A stretch of DNA of 64,000 nt from Paracidovorax valerianellae (lineage in GTDB: Bacteria; Pseudomonadota; Gammaproteobacteria; Burkholderiales; Burkholderiaceae_C). Location: NCBI RefSeq assembly GCF_900102625.1, contig NZ_FMZC01000006.1, positions 124,001 to 188,000 on the forward strand. Reading direction: 5' to 3'. Each line of letters opens with the position of its first letter. Position 1 is the first letter of the stretch. The notes beneath the pieces are model-generated. The model searched no databases and was not told the origin of the DNA. It saw only the letters and a list, made by a program, of their open reading frames with translations. Shown here in pieces: positions 48,129 through 59,574 of this stretch. The position numbers and the translations under genes were made by a program.

Positions 48129-49835
48129 ATGACGAACGAAGAAATCCTCGCCCAACACGGCCCCCGCGAAGCCATGGAATACGACGTGGTGGTCGTCGGC
48201 GGAGGTCCCGGCGGCCTGGCCACGGCCATCCGCCTCAAGCAATTGGCCACCGAAAAAGGCCAGGACATTTCGGTCGTGGTGCTGGAAAAGGGCTCGGAGC
48301 CCGGTGCGCACATTCTCTCGGGCGCGATCATGGACCCCAAGGCCCTGACCGAGCTCATCCCGAACTGGAAGGAACTCGGCGCCCCGCTCAACCAGCCCGT
48401 GACCGATGACGCGATGATCTTCCTGGGCGAGAAGTCGTCCTGGCGCACCCCCAACTTCCTGCTGCCGCAGTGCTTTCAGAACCACGGCAACTACATCGTG
48501 AGCCTGGGCAACGTGGTGCGCTGGCTCAGCACCCAGGCGGAGAACCTGGGCGTGGAAATCTTCCCGGGCTTTCCGGCCGCCGAGGTGCTCTACAACGAAG
48601 ACGGCTCCGTCAAGGGCGTGGCCACCGGCAACCTGGGCGTGAGCAAGGAAGGCGAACTCACCGGCGACTTCCAGCTGGGCATGGAACTGCACGCCAAGTA
48701 CACGATTTTTGCCGAAGGCGCGCGCGGCCACCTGGGCCGCCAGCTCATCAGCCGCTTCAAGCTCGACGAGGGGCGCGATCCGCAGACCTATGGTCTCGGG
48801 GTGAAAGAACTCTGGGAAATCGACCCCAAGCGCCACCAGCCCGGCTTCGTGCTGCACACCGCCGGCTGGCCGATGGACAGCGACACCTACGGCGGCGCGT
48901 TCCTGTACCACACCGAAGACAACAAGGTCACGCTGGGTTTCATTACCGGGCTGGATTACTCCAATCCCTACCTGAGCCCGTTCGAGGAATTCCAGCGCTG
49001 GAAGACGCACCCCAACATCCGCTGGTACCTGGAGGGCGACGAGTCCAAGGGCATCAAGCCGGCCAAGCGCATCGGCTACGGCGCACGCGCCATCACGGCC
49101 GGCGGCCTGCTGTCGCTGCCCAAAACCGTGTTCCCCGGCGGCGCGCTCGTGGGCTGCGAGGCCGGCTACCTCAACACCAGCCGCATCAAGGGCAGCCATG
49201 CGGCCATCAAGACCGGCATGCTCGCCGCCGAAGCCGCGTACGACGCCGTGCACGCCGGTCGCCAGCACGATGAACTCACGGCCTACCCCGAGGCGTTCGA
49301 AAAGAGCTGGCTCTACACCGAACTGAACAAGGCGCGCAACTTCAAGGCCTGGTTCAAGAAGGGCTTGGCTACCGCGACGGTCATGAACGGCATCGAGCAG
49401 TTCGTGCTCAAGGGCAACATTCCCTGGACGCTGCACCGCGACAAGCCCGACCATGCCTACCTGAAGCCCGCGGCCGAGTGCAAGCCCATCGTGTACCCCA
49501 AGCCCGACGGCAATCTCACCTTCGACAGGCTGTCCAGCGTGTTCATCAGCAACACCAACCATGCCGAGAACCAGCCGGCGCATCTGACGCTCAAGGACCC
49601 GAGCGTGCCGGTCAACATCAACCTCGCCAAGTACGCGGGCCCCGAGGCGCGCTACTGCCCGGCCGCGGTGTATGAGTTCGTGCCCGACGAGTCGAAGGGC
49701 GGCGATGCCCAGCGCCTGCAGATCAACGCGCAGAACTGCGTGCACTGCAAGACCTGCGACATCAAGGACCCGACCCAGAACATCGTCTGGGTCACGCCGG
49801 AGGGCGGCGGCGGACCGAACTACTCGGGCATGTGA
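48129..49835 (+). CDS. Electron transfer flavoprotein-ubiquinone oxidoreductase
   Basis: A 568-residue membrane-associated flavo-iron-sulfur enzyme that moves electrons from acyl-CoA dehydrogenases, via ETF, to ubiquinone. The FAD loop VVVGGGPGGLATAIRL is at about residues 20-35; the [4Fe-4S] ligands are Cys510 (YCPAAVYEF), Cys537, Cys540 and Cys543 (NCVHCKTCDI). The start before TNEEILAQ fits the family; a long in-frame extension upstream is rejected because it reads through the divergent SDR gene. Followed by a strong terminator. Confidence 0.96.
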   Translation: MTNEEILAQHGPREAMEYDVVVVGGGPGGLATAIRLKQLATEKGQDISVVVLEKGSEPGAHILSGAIMDPKALTELIPNWKELGAPLNQPVTDDAMIFLGEKSSWRTPNFLLPQCFQNHGNYIVSLGNVVRWLSTQAENLGVEIFPGFPAAEVLYNEDGSVKGVATGNLGVSKEGELTGDFQLGMELHAKYTIFAEGARGHLGRQLISRFKLDEGRDPQTYGLGVKELWEIDPKRHQPGFVLHTAGWPMDSDTYGGAFLYHTEDNKVTLGFITGLDYSNPYLSPFEEFQRWKTHPNIRWYLEGDESKGIKPAKRIGYGARAITAGGLLSLPKTVFPGGALVGCEAGYLNTSRIKGSHAAIKTGMLAAEAAYDAVHAGRQHDELTAYPEAFEKSWLYTELNKARNFKAWFKKGLATATVMNGIEQFVLKGNIPWTLHRDKPDHAYLKPAAECKPIVYPKPDGNLTFDRLSSVFISNTNHAENQPAHLTLKDPSVPVNINLAKYAGPEARYCPAAVYEFVPDESKGGDAQRLQINAQNCVHCKTCDIKDPTQNIVWVTPEGGGGPNYSGM

Positions 49836-49867
49836 TGCCTCCACCGCCCGTGTAAAAGGGCACCCCG

Positions 49868-49893
49868 AAGGGCCTGCGATGCAGGCCCTTTTT
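49868..49893 (+). terminator. Terminator after the ETF-QO gene
   Basis: AAGGGCCTGC and GCAGGCCCTT form a perfect 10-bp stem with a GAT loop, followed by TTTC, about 30 bp after the stop codon. Confidence 0.88.
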
Positions 49894-50029
49894 CGTTGCG
49901 TTTCCGACGGGCATTGCAGGAACGCACCTACAGCACCGCCATGCCTCGCGGGCGAGACTGTCGGGCCTTGCCGCGCCGCACATGCAGCGCGGTGCTGAAC
50001 CCACATTCGCCATCGAAGCAGGAGACCCC

Positions 50030-50635
50030 ATGGCCCGTTCCCCCGCCCCACGCTATCGCACCCACCGTCGCCCGCCGCTCTGGCCCCTGGCCCTGGGAGC
50101 AGCCGCCGTGGGAGCAGCGCTGGCCTATTCGGCCAGTGCCTCCGTGCGGGCGCCGCGCGGCATCGAGGTGGTGGAGGATTTCAACGTGGATCGATATGCC
50201 GGGCACTGGTACGAACTGGCCCGCATCGACCACCGCTTCGAAAAGGGATTGGTCCAGACCAGCGCCCACTACAGCCGGGGGCCCGATGGCTCGGTGCAGG
50301 TGCTCAACCGCGGCTTCGACCCCGCCCGCAAGCGGTGGCGCGAAGCGCGCGGCCGGGCGGTGTTCACCGGCAGTCCCGACAAGGCCTCGCTGAAGGTGTC
50401 GTTCTTCGGCCCGTTCTACGGCGGCTACCACGTGGTGGCCCTGGACGAGGACTACCGCTGGGCCATGGTCGTGGGCGCGAGCCTGGATTACCTGTGGATT
50501 CTTTCGCGCGCCCCGACGCTGCCCCGCGGCGTGCGGCCCCGTCTGCTGGCCCAGGCGCGTGCGATGGGTGTGGACATGGACCGCATCGTCTGGGTCCCGC
50601 AGGACGAGGATGGCAGCGTTCGCATCGCCGCCTGA
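50030..50635 (+). CDS. blc: Lipocalin family protein (Blc-like)
   Basis: A 201-residue protein with an N-terminal hydrophobic anchor (about residues 15-37, no lipobox cysteine) and a lipocalin barrel. The first conserved region DRYAGHWYELARIDHRFEKG (GxW) and the later DYRWAMVVG are present, as in bacterial lipocalin Blc, which binds lipids and helps envelope maintenance under stress. Start supported by AGGAG 5-6 nt upstream. The missing lipobox suggests an uncleaved membrane anchor instead of the outer-membrane lipoprotein form. Confidence 0.85.
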   Translation: MARSPAPRYRTHRRPPLWPLALGAAAVGAALAYSASASVRAPRGIEVVEDFNVDRYAGHWYELARIDHRFEKGLVQTSAHYSRGPDGSVQVLNRGFDPARKRWREARGRAVFTGSPDKASLKVSFFGPFYGGYHVVALDEDYRWAMVVGASLDYLWILSRAPTLPRGVRPRLLAQARAMGVDMDRIVWVPQDEDGSVRIAA

Positions 50636-50642
50636 CACGCCA

Positions 50643-50677
50643 CAGGCAACAGGCAACAGGCAACAGGCAACAGGCCA
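50643..50677 (+). repeat. Heptamer tandem repeat
   Basis: Four perfect copies of CAGGCAA and one CAGGCCA follow the lipocalin stop codon by 8 bp. Copy number may vary by slipped-strand replication; it is outside coding sequence. Confidence 0.8.
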
Positions 50678-50679
50678 GA

Positions 50680-50729
50680 ACGCTCCCAAATTAATAGCAA
50701 GTCAGGCAATCAAGACGCCGGCAGGCGGC
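50680..50729 (+). repeat. Decayed copy of the interspersed repeat
   Basis: ATAGCAA at 50694 and CGGCAGGCGGCA at 50719 keep the standard offsets (14 and 39 nt from the inferred start), but the first TTGCTAT arm is lost. It lies between the lipocalin gene and the convergent Lrp-type gene. Confidence 0.45.
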
Positions 50730-50791
50730 ACTTTCCTCCTTGAACCGTGCCTGCCTGCACCGGGACGCATCAAGAGCGAGCGCGCGACCTC

Positions 50792-51259
50792 TTACTGTGC
50801 GAATAGGGGCAGATCGGCCCGCTTGAGCGTGCGCAGCACGAAGCTCGAGCGGCTGTGGCGGATGCCTTTGATCTTGTAGAGCTTCTCGCGCAGCAGGCGC
50901 TCGTAGTCCCGCGTGTCCTTGACCACCACGCGCAGCAGATAGTCGTAGTCGCCCGAGACGAGGTGCGCTTCGATCACCTCGGGAATGCTCGCCAGCATTT
51001 CGCCGAACTTCTCCAGCGTGTTGTCGGAATGGCTGTCCAGCGTGACCTGCACGAGCACCGTGTCGTTCAGGTCGAGCGCCTTGGGGTTGAGGCGAACGGT
51101 GTAGCCCTCAATCACGCCCGCCTCTTCCATCTTCTTGATGCGGCCCCAGCAGGGCGACGGGCTGAGCCCCACGGCGTTGCCGATCTCCTGCAGGCTCGCC
51201 CGCGCGTCGGCCTGAAGGACGGAGAGGATTTTTCTGTCAAGACGGTCCATGCGCCGCAT
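50792..51259 (-). CDS. Lrp/AsnC family transcriptional regulator
   Basis: A 155-residue regulator with an N-terminal helix-turn-helix (about residues 20-50, LQEIGNAVGLSPSPCWGRI) and a C-terminal RAM ligand domain (about 70-145, with SGDYDYLLRVVV). Starts at MRRM or three codons later at MDRLDRK. It is divergent from gcvTHP, and a site matching the Lrp consensus lies between, so it may regulate itself and possibly the glycine cleavage operon. An amino acid is the likely effector. Confidence 0.9.
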   Translation of the reverse strand: MRRMDRLDRKILSVLQADARASLQEIGNAVGLSPSPCWGRIKKMEEAGVIEGYTVRLNPKALDLNDTVLVQVTLDSHSDNTLEKFGEMLASIPEVIEAHLVSGDYDYLLRVVVKDTRDYERLLREKLYKIKGIRHSRSSFVLRTLKRADLPLFAQ

Positions 51260-51504
51260 TGTTCTTCAAAAATCAATTTGGCAGAAGATTTTTCTGCATT
51301 AAGGCAATTTTTGGAGAAATTCAGCAAATCCATCCAGCGCGCGGAGCGCACACTCTCTCCATCAAGGCGCCCTTACCGGGGCGCACGAAACTGGCAGGGC
51401 CCTGGCGGATTACCGTTCGCCGGGGCACTTGGCAAAGGCACTGCAAAGCACCCTCCAACCGGATCGGTTTGCGCAAGGCCCACCGGCGCTGCAGTTAGAA
51501 TGCG
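51260..51504. other. Divergent lrp/gcvT promoter region
   Basis: Besides the Lrp-type site, TAGAAT at 51495-51500 is a possible -10 element just before the riboswitch. No gene is supported. Confidence 0.5.
51282..51296. promoter_or_regulatory. Candidate Lrp-type binding site
   Basis: CAGAAGATTTTTCTG agrees with the E. coli Lrp consensus YAGHAWATTWTDCTR at 14 of 15 positions and contains the inverted repeat CAGAA/TTCTG. It lies 22 bp upstream of the regulator's start codon. Confidence 0.6.
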
Positions 51505-51727
51505 CCCGGTCAGGAGAGAGCGCCGCAGTCCCAAGGGATGGCCGGCGCCGCCGAAGGCGCAGGGTGACCCCGAACGCTCAGGCAAAAGGACTGGCAAAAC
51601 GCCCGCAGGGATGCGGGCGTTCCCCTTGCTGGAGAGAGGTCCGCCGCATGCGCGGGCCCACCGAAGGAGCAAGCCCCCGCGCCGCCATGGCACGTGGGTG
51701 AATCTCTCAGGTAAAGCGGACAGCGGG
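51505..51727 (+). ncRNA. Tandem glycine riboswitch
   Basis: Two glycine aptamers in series. Aptamer 1 (about 51505-51593) has GGAGAG, GCCGAAGG and CGCTCAGGCAAAAGGAC; aptamer 2 (about 51625-51727) has GGAGAGAGGTCC, ACCGAAGGAGCAAG and ATCTCTCAGGTAAAGCGGACAG. These are the conserved core sequences of the class, which couples glycine binding to expression of the glycine cleavage genes. A perfect 10-bp hairpin (AACGCCCGCA / TGCGGGCGTT, 51598-51621) separates the aptamers. After aptamer 2, GGGCAAAT (51726-51733) and ATTTGCCC (51758-51765) form an 8-bp stem directly before the gcvT ribosome binding site, probably part of the expression platform. Confidence 0.93.
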
Positions 51728-51780
51728 GCAAATGCGTGGCCATGGGGCCGCGTTCCGATTTGCCCTTGCTGGAGACCGCC

Positions 51781-52914
51781 ATGTCCATCGACGACGCCCC
51801 CCTGCTTACCACCCCGCTGAATGCGCTGCACCTCGAACTGGGCGCCCGCATGGTGCCGTTCGCCGGCTATTCCATGCCCGTGCAGTACCCCGCCGGCCTG
51901 ATGGCCGAACACCTGCACACGCGCCAGGCCGCAGGGTTGTTCGACGTCTCGCACATGGGCCAGTTGCGCCTGGTGGGAGCCGACGCCGCTGCGGCCTTCG
52001 AAACCCTGATTCCAGTGGACGTGATCGACCTGCCCGTGGGCAAGCAGCGCTACGGCCTGCTGCTGAACGAAGACGGCGGCATCATCGACGACCTGATGTT
52101 CATCAAGCGGGCAGACGATGACATCTTCGTCATCGTGAACGGCGCCTGCAAGGTGGGCGACATCGCGCACATCGAGGCCCGCATCGGCCAGCGCTGCGAA
52201 GTCCTTCCCATGCCCGAGCACGCCTTGCTCGCGCTGCAGGGCCCTGGGGCCGTCGCTGCCCTGTCGCGCCTGGCGCCCGGCGTCGAGCAACTCGTGTTCA
52301 TGACCGGCGCAAGCTTCAGCATCGCCGGCTGCGACGCCTTCGTGACCCGCAGCGGCTACACGGGCGAAGACGGTTTCGAGATTTCGGTGCCCGCCGCCCA
52401 GGCCGAATCGCTGGCCCGCGCCCTGCTGGCGCAGCCCGAGGTGAAGCCCATCGGCCTCGGCGCCCGCAACTCGCTGCGGCTGGAAGCCGGCCTCTGCCTG
52501 TACGGCAACGACATCGACGCCACCACCACGCCCCCCGAGGCCGGCCTGAACTGGGCCATCCAGAAAGTGCGCCGCACGGGCGGTGCGCGCGCGGGCGGAT
52601 TCCCCGGCGCAGCGAAGGTGCTGGCGCAGATCGACGAGCCGGCCACCCTGCCCCGCAAGCGCGTGGGCCTGACCGCGCTGGAGCGCGTGCCCGTGCGCGA
52701 ACACACGCCGCTGCAGAGCGCCGAGGGTGAGTCCCTGGGCGAGGTCACCAGCGGCCTGCTGGGCCCGAGCGTGAACCAGCCCATCGCCATGGCTTACGTG
52801 CCGCCTGCGCTCGCCGCCATCGGCACGCGCGTGCAGGCCATCGTGCGCGGCAAACCGGTGCCGATGCAGGTGTGCGCGATGCCGTTCGTGCCGCCGCGCT
52901 ACTACCGCGGCTGA
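51781..52914 (+). CDS. gcvT: Glycine cleavage system aminomethyltransferase (T protein)
   Basis: A 377-residue protein that transfers the methylene group from aminomethyl-lipoyl GcvH to tetrahydrofolate, releasing ammonia. The N-terminal LHLELGARMVPFAGYSMPVQY and GLFDVSHMGQ, the catalytic Asp in VDVIDLPVGKQRYGLLLNEDGGIIDDL, and EAGLCLYG...PPEAGLNWAI are family features. The ATG chosen is the one right after CTGGAGA, which is the likely Shine-Dalgarno; it is the first gene downstream of the riboswitch. Confidence 0.96.
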   Translation: MSIDDAPLLTTPLNALHLELGARMVPFAGYSMPVQYPAGLMAEHLHTRQAAGLFDVSHMGQLRLVGADAAAAFETLIPVDVIDLPVGKQRYGLLLNEDGGIIDDLMFIKRADDDIFVIVNGACKVGDIAHIEARIGQRCEVLPMPEHALLALQGPGAVAALSRLAPGVEQLVFMTGASFSIAGCDAFVTRSGYTGEDGFEISVPAAQAESLARALLAQPEVKPIGLGARNSLRLEAGLCLYGNDIDATTTPPEAGLNWAIQKVRRTGGARAGGFPGAAKVLAQIDEPATLPRKRVGLTALERVPVREHTPLQSAEGESLGEVTSGLLGPSVNQPIAMAYVPPALAAIGTRVQAIVRGKPVPMQVCAMPFVPPRYYRG

Positions 52915-53011
52915 GCGTCCTCACGCTCGCAGCCGCAGCGCCGCCCACCCGGGCAGTGGCCGCGGCTACATTCCAGATTCCTACTTTTTTCACCTTTTCA
53001 GGAGCTTCCCC

Positions 53012-53386
53012 ATGACCGTTCAATACTCCCGCGACCACGAGTGGATCAACGCTGCCGATGCCGGCGCTGCCGTGGTCGGCATCACCGTCCATGCGCAGGA
53101 CGCGCTGGGCGACGTGGTGTTCGTGGACCTGCCCGAAGTCGGCAAGACTTTCGCGCAGGGCGAAGTGGCCGGCGTGGTCGAGTCCGTGAAGGCTGCCGCC
53201 GATGTGTACATGCCCGTGTCGGGCGAAATCGTCGAGGTGAACGAAGCCTTGCGCGCCGACCCGTCGCTGGCCAATTCCGACCCGCTCAACGCCGGCTGGT
53301 TCTTCAAGGTCAAGCTCTCCGAGCCGGCGCAGCTGTCCGGCCTGATGGACGAAACGGCCTACACCGATTTCGCCAAGAACGCCTGA
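53012..53386 (+). CDS. gcvH: Glycine cleavage system H protein
   Basis: A 124-residue lipoyl carrier that shuttles the aminomethyl group between GcvP, GcvT and the dihydrolipoamide dehydrogenase. The lipoylation lysine is Lys60 in [10 protein letters not shown]. Length is standard. It is 97 bp after gcvT and 46 bp before gcvP, with AGGAG before its start. Confidence 0.97.
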   Translation: MTVQYSRDHEWINAADAGAAVVGITVHAQDALGDVVFVDLPEVGKTFAQGEVAGVVESVKAAADVYMPVSGEIVEVNEALRADPSLANSDPLNAGWFFKVKLSEPAQLSGLMDETAYTDFAKNA

Positions 53387-53432
53387 GCCTTCTTCTCTTC
53401 CTTTCCTTTTTCTCCGTCCACGGTCCTCTCCC

Positions 53433-56354
<2,922 letters not shown>

Positions 56355-56380
56355 CCCGCACCCGGCCTTGAAACGCCGGC

Positions 56381-56421
56381 AAAGCCTGCAGAACGCTCCG
56401 GCGCCTGCAGGCTTTGGTTTT
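56381..56421 (+). terminator. Terminator after gcvP
   Basis: AAAGCCTGCAG and CTGCAGGCTTT form a perfect 11-bp stem with a 13-nt loop, followed by GGTTTTA, 27 bp after the gcvP stop codon. Confidence 0.88.
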
Positions 56422-56517
56422 ATTGGACCGGCGTGCGCGACGACCGAAGCAGGAGATTCACGGCGCTGACACGGGGCTAAGATCGCGGGCTGACCGAACC
56501 ACCCCAAGGAGAACCCT

Positions 56518-56925
56518 TTGCGCAAAATCCTGTGCCTGCTGCTCGCCAGCGCCGTGATCGCCCCCGCCGCTGCCCTGGCGCAAACCGCCAAGCCCGTCAC
56601 CACGGCCAGCGGACTGGTCTATGAATCGCTGAAGGAAGGCACGGGCACGTCGCCCAAGGCCACGGACACCGTGAAGGTGCATTACAAGGGCACGCTGCCG
56701 GACGGCAAGGAATTCGACAGCTCCTACAAGCGCGGCGAGCCCACCGAATTTCCGCTGAACCGCGTCATTCCCTGCTGGACCGAAGGCGTGCAGCGCATGA
56801 AGCCCGGCGGCAAGGCCAAGCTGACCTGCCCACCGGCCATCGCCTATGGCGACCGCGGCGCAGGCGGCGTGATTCCGCCCAACGCCACGCTCAACTTCGA
56901 AATCGAGCTGATCTCGGTCCGCTGA
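56518..56925 (+). CDS. FKBP-type peptidyl-prolyl cis-trans isomerase, exported
   Basis: A 135-residue periplasmic prolyl isomerase. The signal peptide runs to ALAQ (about residue 22) and the FKBP domain covers about 45-135, with VKVHYKGTLPDGKEFDSSY, WTEGVQRMKPGGKAKL and AYGDRGAGGVIPPNATL. The start is TTG with AAGGAG 6 nt upstream; no ATG in frame upstream gives a proper signal peptide. Confidence 0.9.
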   Translation: MRKILCLLLASAVIAPAAALAQTAKPVTTASGLVYESLKEGTGTSPKATDTVKVHYKGTLPDGKEFDSSYKRGEPTEFPLNRVIPCWTEGVQRMKPGGKAKLTCPPAIAYGDRGAGGVIPPNATLNFEIELISVR

Positions 56926-56949
56926 TACGCCGCAGGGCCCCAGCCACCC

Positions 56950-57969
56950 ATGCTGCTCAAGGTCGGCGAGCTGGCCCGGCGCACCGGCCTCACGGTGCGC
57001 ACCCTGCACCATTACGACGAGGTGGGCCTGCTCAAGCCCTCGGGCCGGTCCGAGGCGGGATACCGCCTCTACAGCCAGTCCGACGTGCAGCGGCTGCACG
57101 GCATTCAAACGCTGCGCCAGATGGGCCTGCCGCTCAGCGACATCGCGGCCCTCCTGCAGGGCGACGGCATGGCGCCCGAGCACATCATCGGGCAGCAGAT
57201 CCGGTCGCTCGACCAGCAGATCGCGCGGGCCACCGAGCTGCGCGGGAGGCTTTGGCTGCTGCGCGACGGGCTGGTGGCCGGCACCGAGCCCGACATGGGC
57301 AACTGGCTGCAGGCGTTGGCGCTGATGACCACCTACGGCAAGTACTTCAGCGCGGCCGAACTCAAGCACATCTTCTCCAGCTGGAACCGCATCGAGGCCG
57401 ACTGGCTGATCGTCAAGGACCAGGTACTGCAGGCCATGGACGAAAGCCTGCCGATCGACACGCCCACGGTGCAATCGCTGGCCTACCGCTGGATGGCGCT
57501 GATGCTGCACTGGATGGGCGGCGACGTGGACCTGCTGGAACGCTGGGGCCACATGTTCCGCACCGAACCCAGCACCCAGGGCCGCAACCACGCCCCGCCG
57601 GGCGACATGATCCGGTACATCGAATCCGCCATCCAACTGCGCATGGACCTGCTGCTGCGCTACATGGACCGCGACGACCTGCGCCAACTGGGCCACGTGC
57701 ACCACACGCAATGGCAGCAACTGGAGCGGGAAGTGCAGCAACTGCTGGACCAGGGCATTCCACCGGGCCATCCCCGCGCACAACACGCCGCCCAGCACTG
57801 GGACAGCCTGTTCGGCACCCTCTGCCGCAACGACGCTGCGCTGCGCGCCAAGCTCATTCGCGCATCGGCCAGCGAGCCCCTGCTGCGTGCCGGCTCTCCG
57901 TTGAGCGAGCCCGTTCGCAACTATCTGCACGCCGTGCCCCGCCTGCAGGCCCTGGCGCCGTCGCCCTGA
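56950..57969 (+). CDS. MerR family transcriptional regulator
   Basis: A 339-residue protein with an N-terminal MerR DNA-binding domain (about residues 1-75, LKVGELARRTGLTVRTLHHYDEVGLL) and an unusually long C-terminal part (75-339) that is all-helical and rich in Trp, resembling TipA-like multidrug-recognition domains or an undefined helical ligand domain. It lies just before a MFS transporter on the same strand, so regulation of efflux is a reasonable inference. Confidence 0.85.
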   Translation: MLLKVGELARRTGLTVRTLHHYDEVGLLKPSGRSEAGYRLYSQSDVQRLHGIQTLRQMGLPLSDIAALLQGDGMAPEHIIGQQIRSLDQQIARATELRGRLWLLRDGLVAGTEPDMGNWLQALALMTTYGKYFSAAELKHIFSSWNRIEADWLIVKDQVLQAMDESLPIDTPTVQSLAYRWMALMLHWMGGDVDLLERWGHMFRTEPSTQGRNHAPPGDMIRYIESAIQLRMDLLLRYMDRDDLRQLGHVHHTQWQQLEREVQQLLDQGIPPGHPRAQHAAQHWDSLFGTLCRNDAALRAKLIRASASEPLLRAGSPLSEPVRNYLHAVPRLQALAPSP

Positions 57970-58050
57970 AAAAAAGGCTTGACCCTCACGCAACGTGAGG
58001 CTTCACAGTCGGCCCCCATCGCTGCCCCTGCGCAGCCCACGGACCGACCC

Positions 58051-59424
58051 ATGACCCCATCGCCCCACAACCCGCGCGCCGCACTGTTCCAGGACTCCAA
58101 CTTCCGCTGGATGGTCAGCGGCACGGCCCTCACCATGCTGGGCGACCAGTTCACGCTCATCGCCCTGCCCTGGCTCGTGCTGCAGATGACCGGCGACACC
58201 CTCGTGCTCGGGACGGTGCTGGCCCTCATGAGCGTGCCGCGCGCGCTGTTCATCCTGATCGGCGGCGCGCTGGTGGACCGCCACTCGCCCAAGCAGGTGC
58301 TGATGCTCACAAAATACGCCAACCTGGCCTTGCTGGGCGTGCTCAGCGCGCTGGTGCTGGCCGGCGCGCTCACGCTGTGGATGGTCTATGCGCTGTCGCT
58401 GGCCATCGGCCTGGCCACCGCGTTCAGCATTCCGGCCGGCACTGCCATGCTGCCGCACGTGGTGCCGCGCGCGCAACTGCAGGCCGCCAACGGCATCAGC
58501 ATGGGCATCCGCCAACTCACGATGTTCCTGGGGCCGCTGCTGGCCGGACTGCTGATCGCCTTGTTCGGCGACGGCAGCGGCGGGGCAGGCACCGGGGGTT
58601 CCGGTGCCATGGCCAACGCACCGGGCATCGGCGTGGCTTTCGGGCTCGACGCGCTCAGCTTCGGCCTGTCGGCCTGGACGCTGTCGAAGGTGCGCCTGCT
58701 GCCAGCGGCGCCGGCCGCATCCGCCGGTGCCACCAGTGCCACCAGTGCCACCAGCGCCACTGGCCCCGCCGCGCCCGGCAGCGCCCCTTCGGCAGTGCTG
58801 GCCTCGGTGGCGCAAGGCCTGGCCCACTTCTGGCGCGACCGCGAACTGCGCACCTGCTTTCTCTACTGGAGCGCCGTGGCGGTGCTCATCATGGGCCCGC
58901 TGCACATCGCCATGCCCGTGCTGGCGAGCAGCCTGCCCCACCTGGGCGCCGCCGCATTCGGCATGCTGGTGGGCGCGCACGGGGCCGGCACGCTGGCGGG
59001 CATGGTCGCTTCGGGCATGCTGCCGCGCCTGCGCTGGGGCAGCCTGGGCATGACGCTGCTGGCGTTCGACGCCACCATCGGCCTGCTGTTCATGCCCATG
59101 GGCGTGATCGGCGCGCTGTGGCAAGGGATCGCGCTCATGCTGGCCATCGGCCTGCTGGGCGGCTTCATGCAGGTGCGCATCTTCACGTGGATCCAGCAGC
59201 GGGTGCCGCCGGCACTGATCGGCCGGGCGATGGCGCTGTTCATGTTCATCTTCATGGGCCTGGCGCCGATCTCCGCCGCCATCACGGGCTGGGTGATGAA
59301 AGGCATCACGCTGGCGCAATTGTTCGCGGGCTGCGGCGGCGCGCTGGTGGTGGTGGCCGCGCTGGCCTTCATGCTGACACCGCTGCGGCAGGTGAACGAC
59401 GCGCCGGGCACCGCGGCCCGCTGA
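58051..59424 (+). CDS. Major facilitator superfamily transporter
   Basis: A 457-residue inner-membrane protein with twelve hydrophobic segments, starting TPSPHNPRAALFQDSNFRWMVSG; the ATG is preferred over a TTG 24 codons upstream, whose GG lies only 1 nt away. The central loop between the two halves contains a 9-bp tandem repeat (GCCACCAGT, 58729-58755) giving ATSATSATS. A MerR regulator precedes it by 81 bp. Drug or metabolite efflux is inferred from the pair. Confidence 0.87.
   Translation: MTPSPHNPRAALFQDSNFRWMVSGTALTMLGDQFTLIALPWLVLQMTGDTLVLGTVLALMSVPRALFILIGGALVDRHSPKQVLMLTKYANLALLGVLSALVLAGALTLWMVYALSLAIGLATAFSIPAGTAMLPHVVPRAQLQAANGISMGIRQLTMFLGPLLAGLLIALFGDGSGGAGTGGSGAMANAPGIGVAFGLDALSFGLSAWTLSKVRLLPAAPAASAGATSATSATSATGPAAPGSAPSAVLASVAQGLAHFWRDRELRTCFLYWSAVAVLIMGPLHIAMPVLASSLPHLGAAAFGMLVGAHGAGTLAGMVASGMLPRLRWGSLGMTLLAFDATIGLLFMPMGVIGALWQGIALMLAIGLLGGFMQVRIFTWIQQRVPPALIGRAMALFMFIFMGLAPISAAITGWVMKGITLAQLFAGCGGALVVVAALAFMLTPLRQVNDAPGTAAR
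58729..58755 (+). repeat. In-frame 9-bp tandem repeat in the MFS gene
   Basis: Three copies of GCCACCAGT/C encode ATS repeats in the cytoplasmic central loop. Changes in copy number would keep the frame. Confidence 0.7.
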
Positions 59425-59574
59425 ACCGCAGCGTGCCGGCCGGCGGCGCGGCGATGGCTTGCCACTGCCCGCAGCAGGGCGCCGGGTGGCCGGCACCGGG
59501 GGGCCGGGCGTACACTGAGCCCCTTCCGTGCGGCGCTGGCGCCGCTGCCGCTGCCTGCCGTCGCTGCCTCGCCC

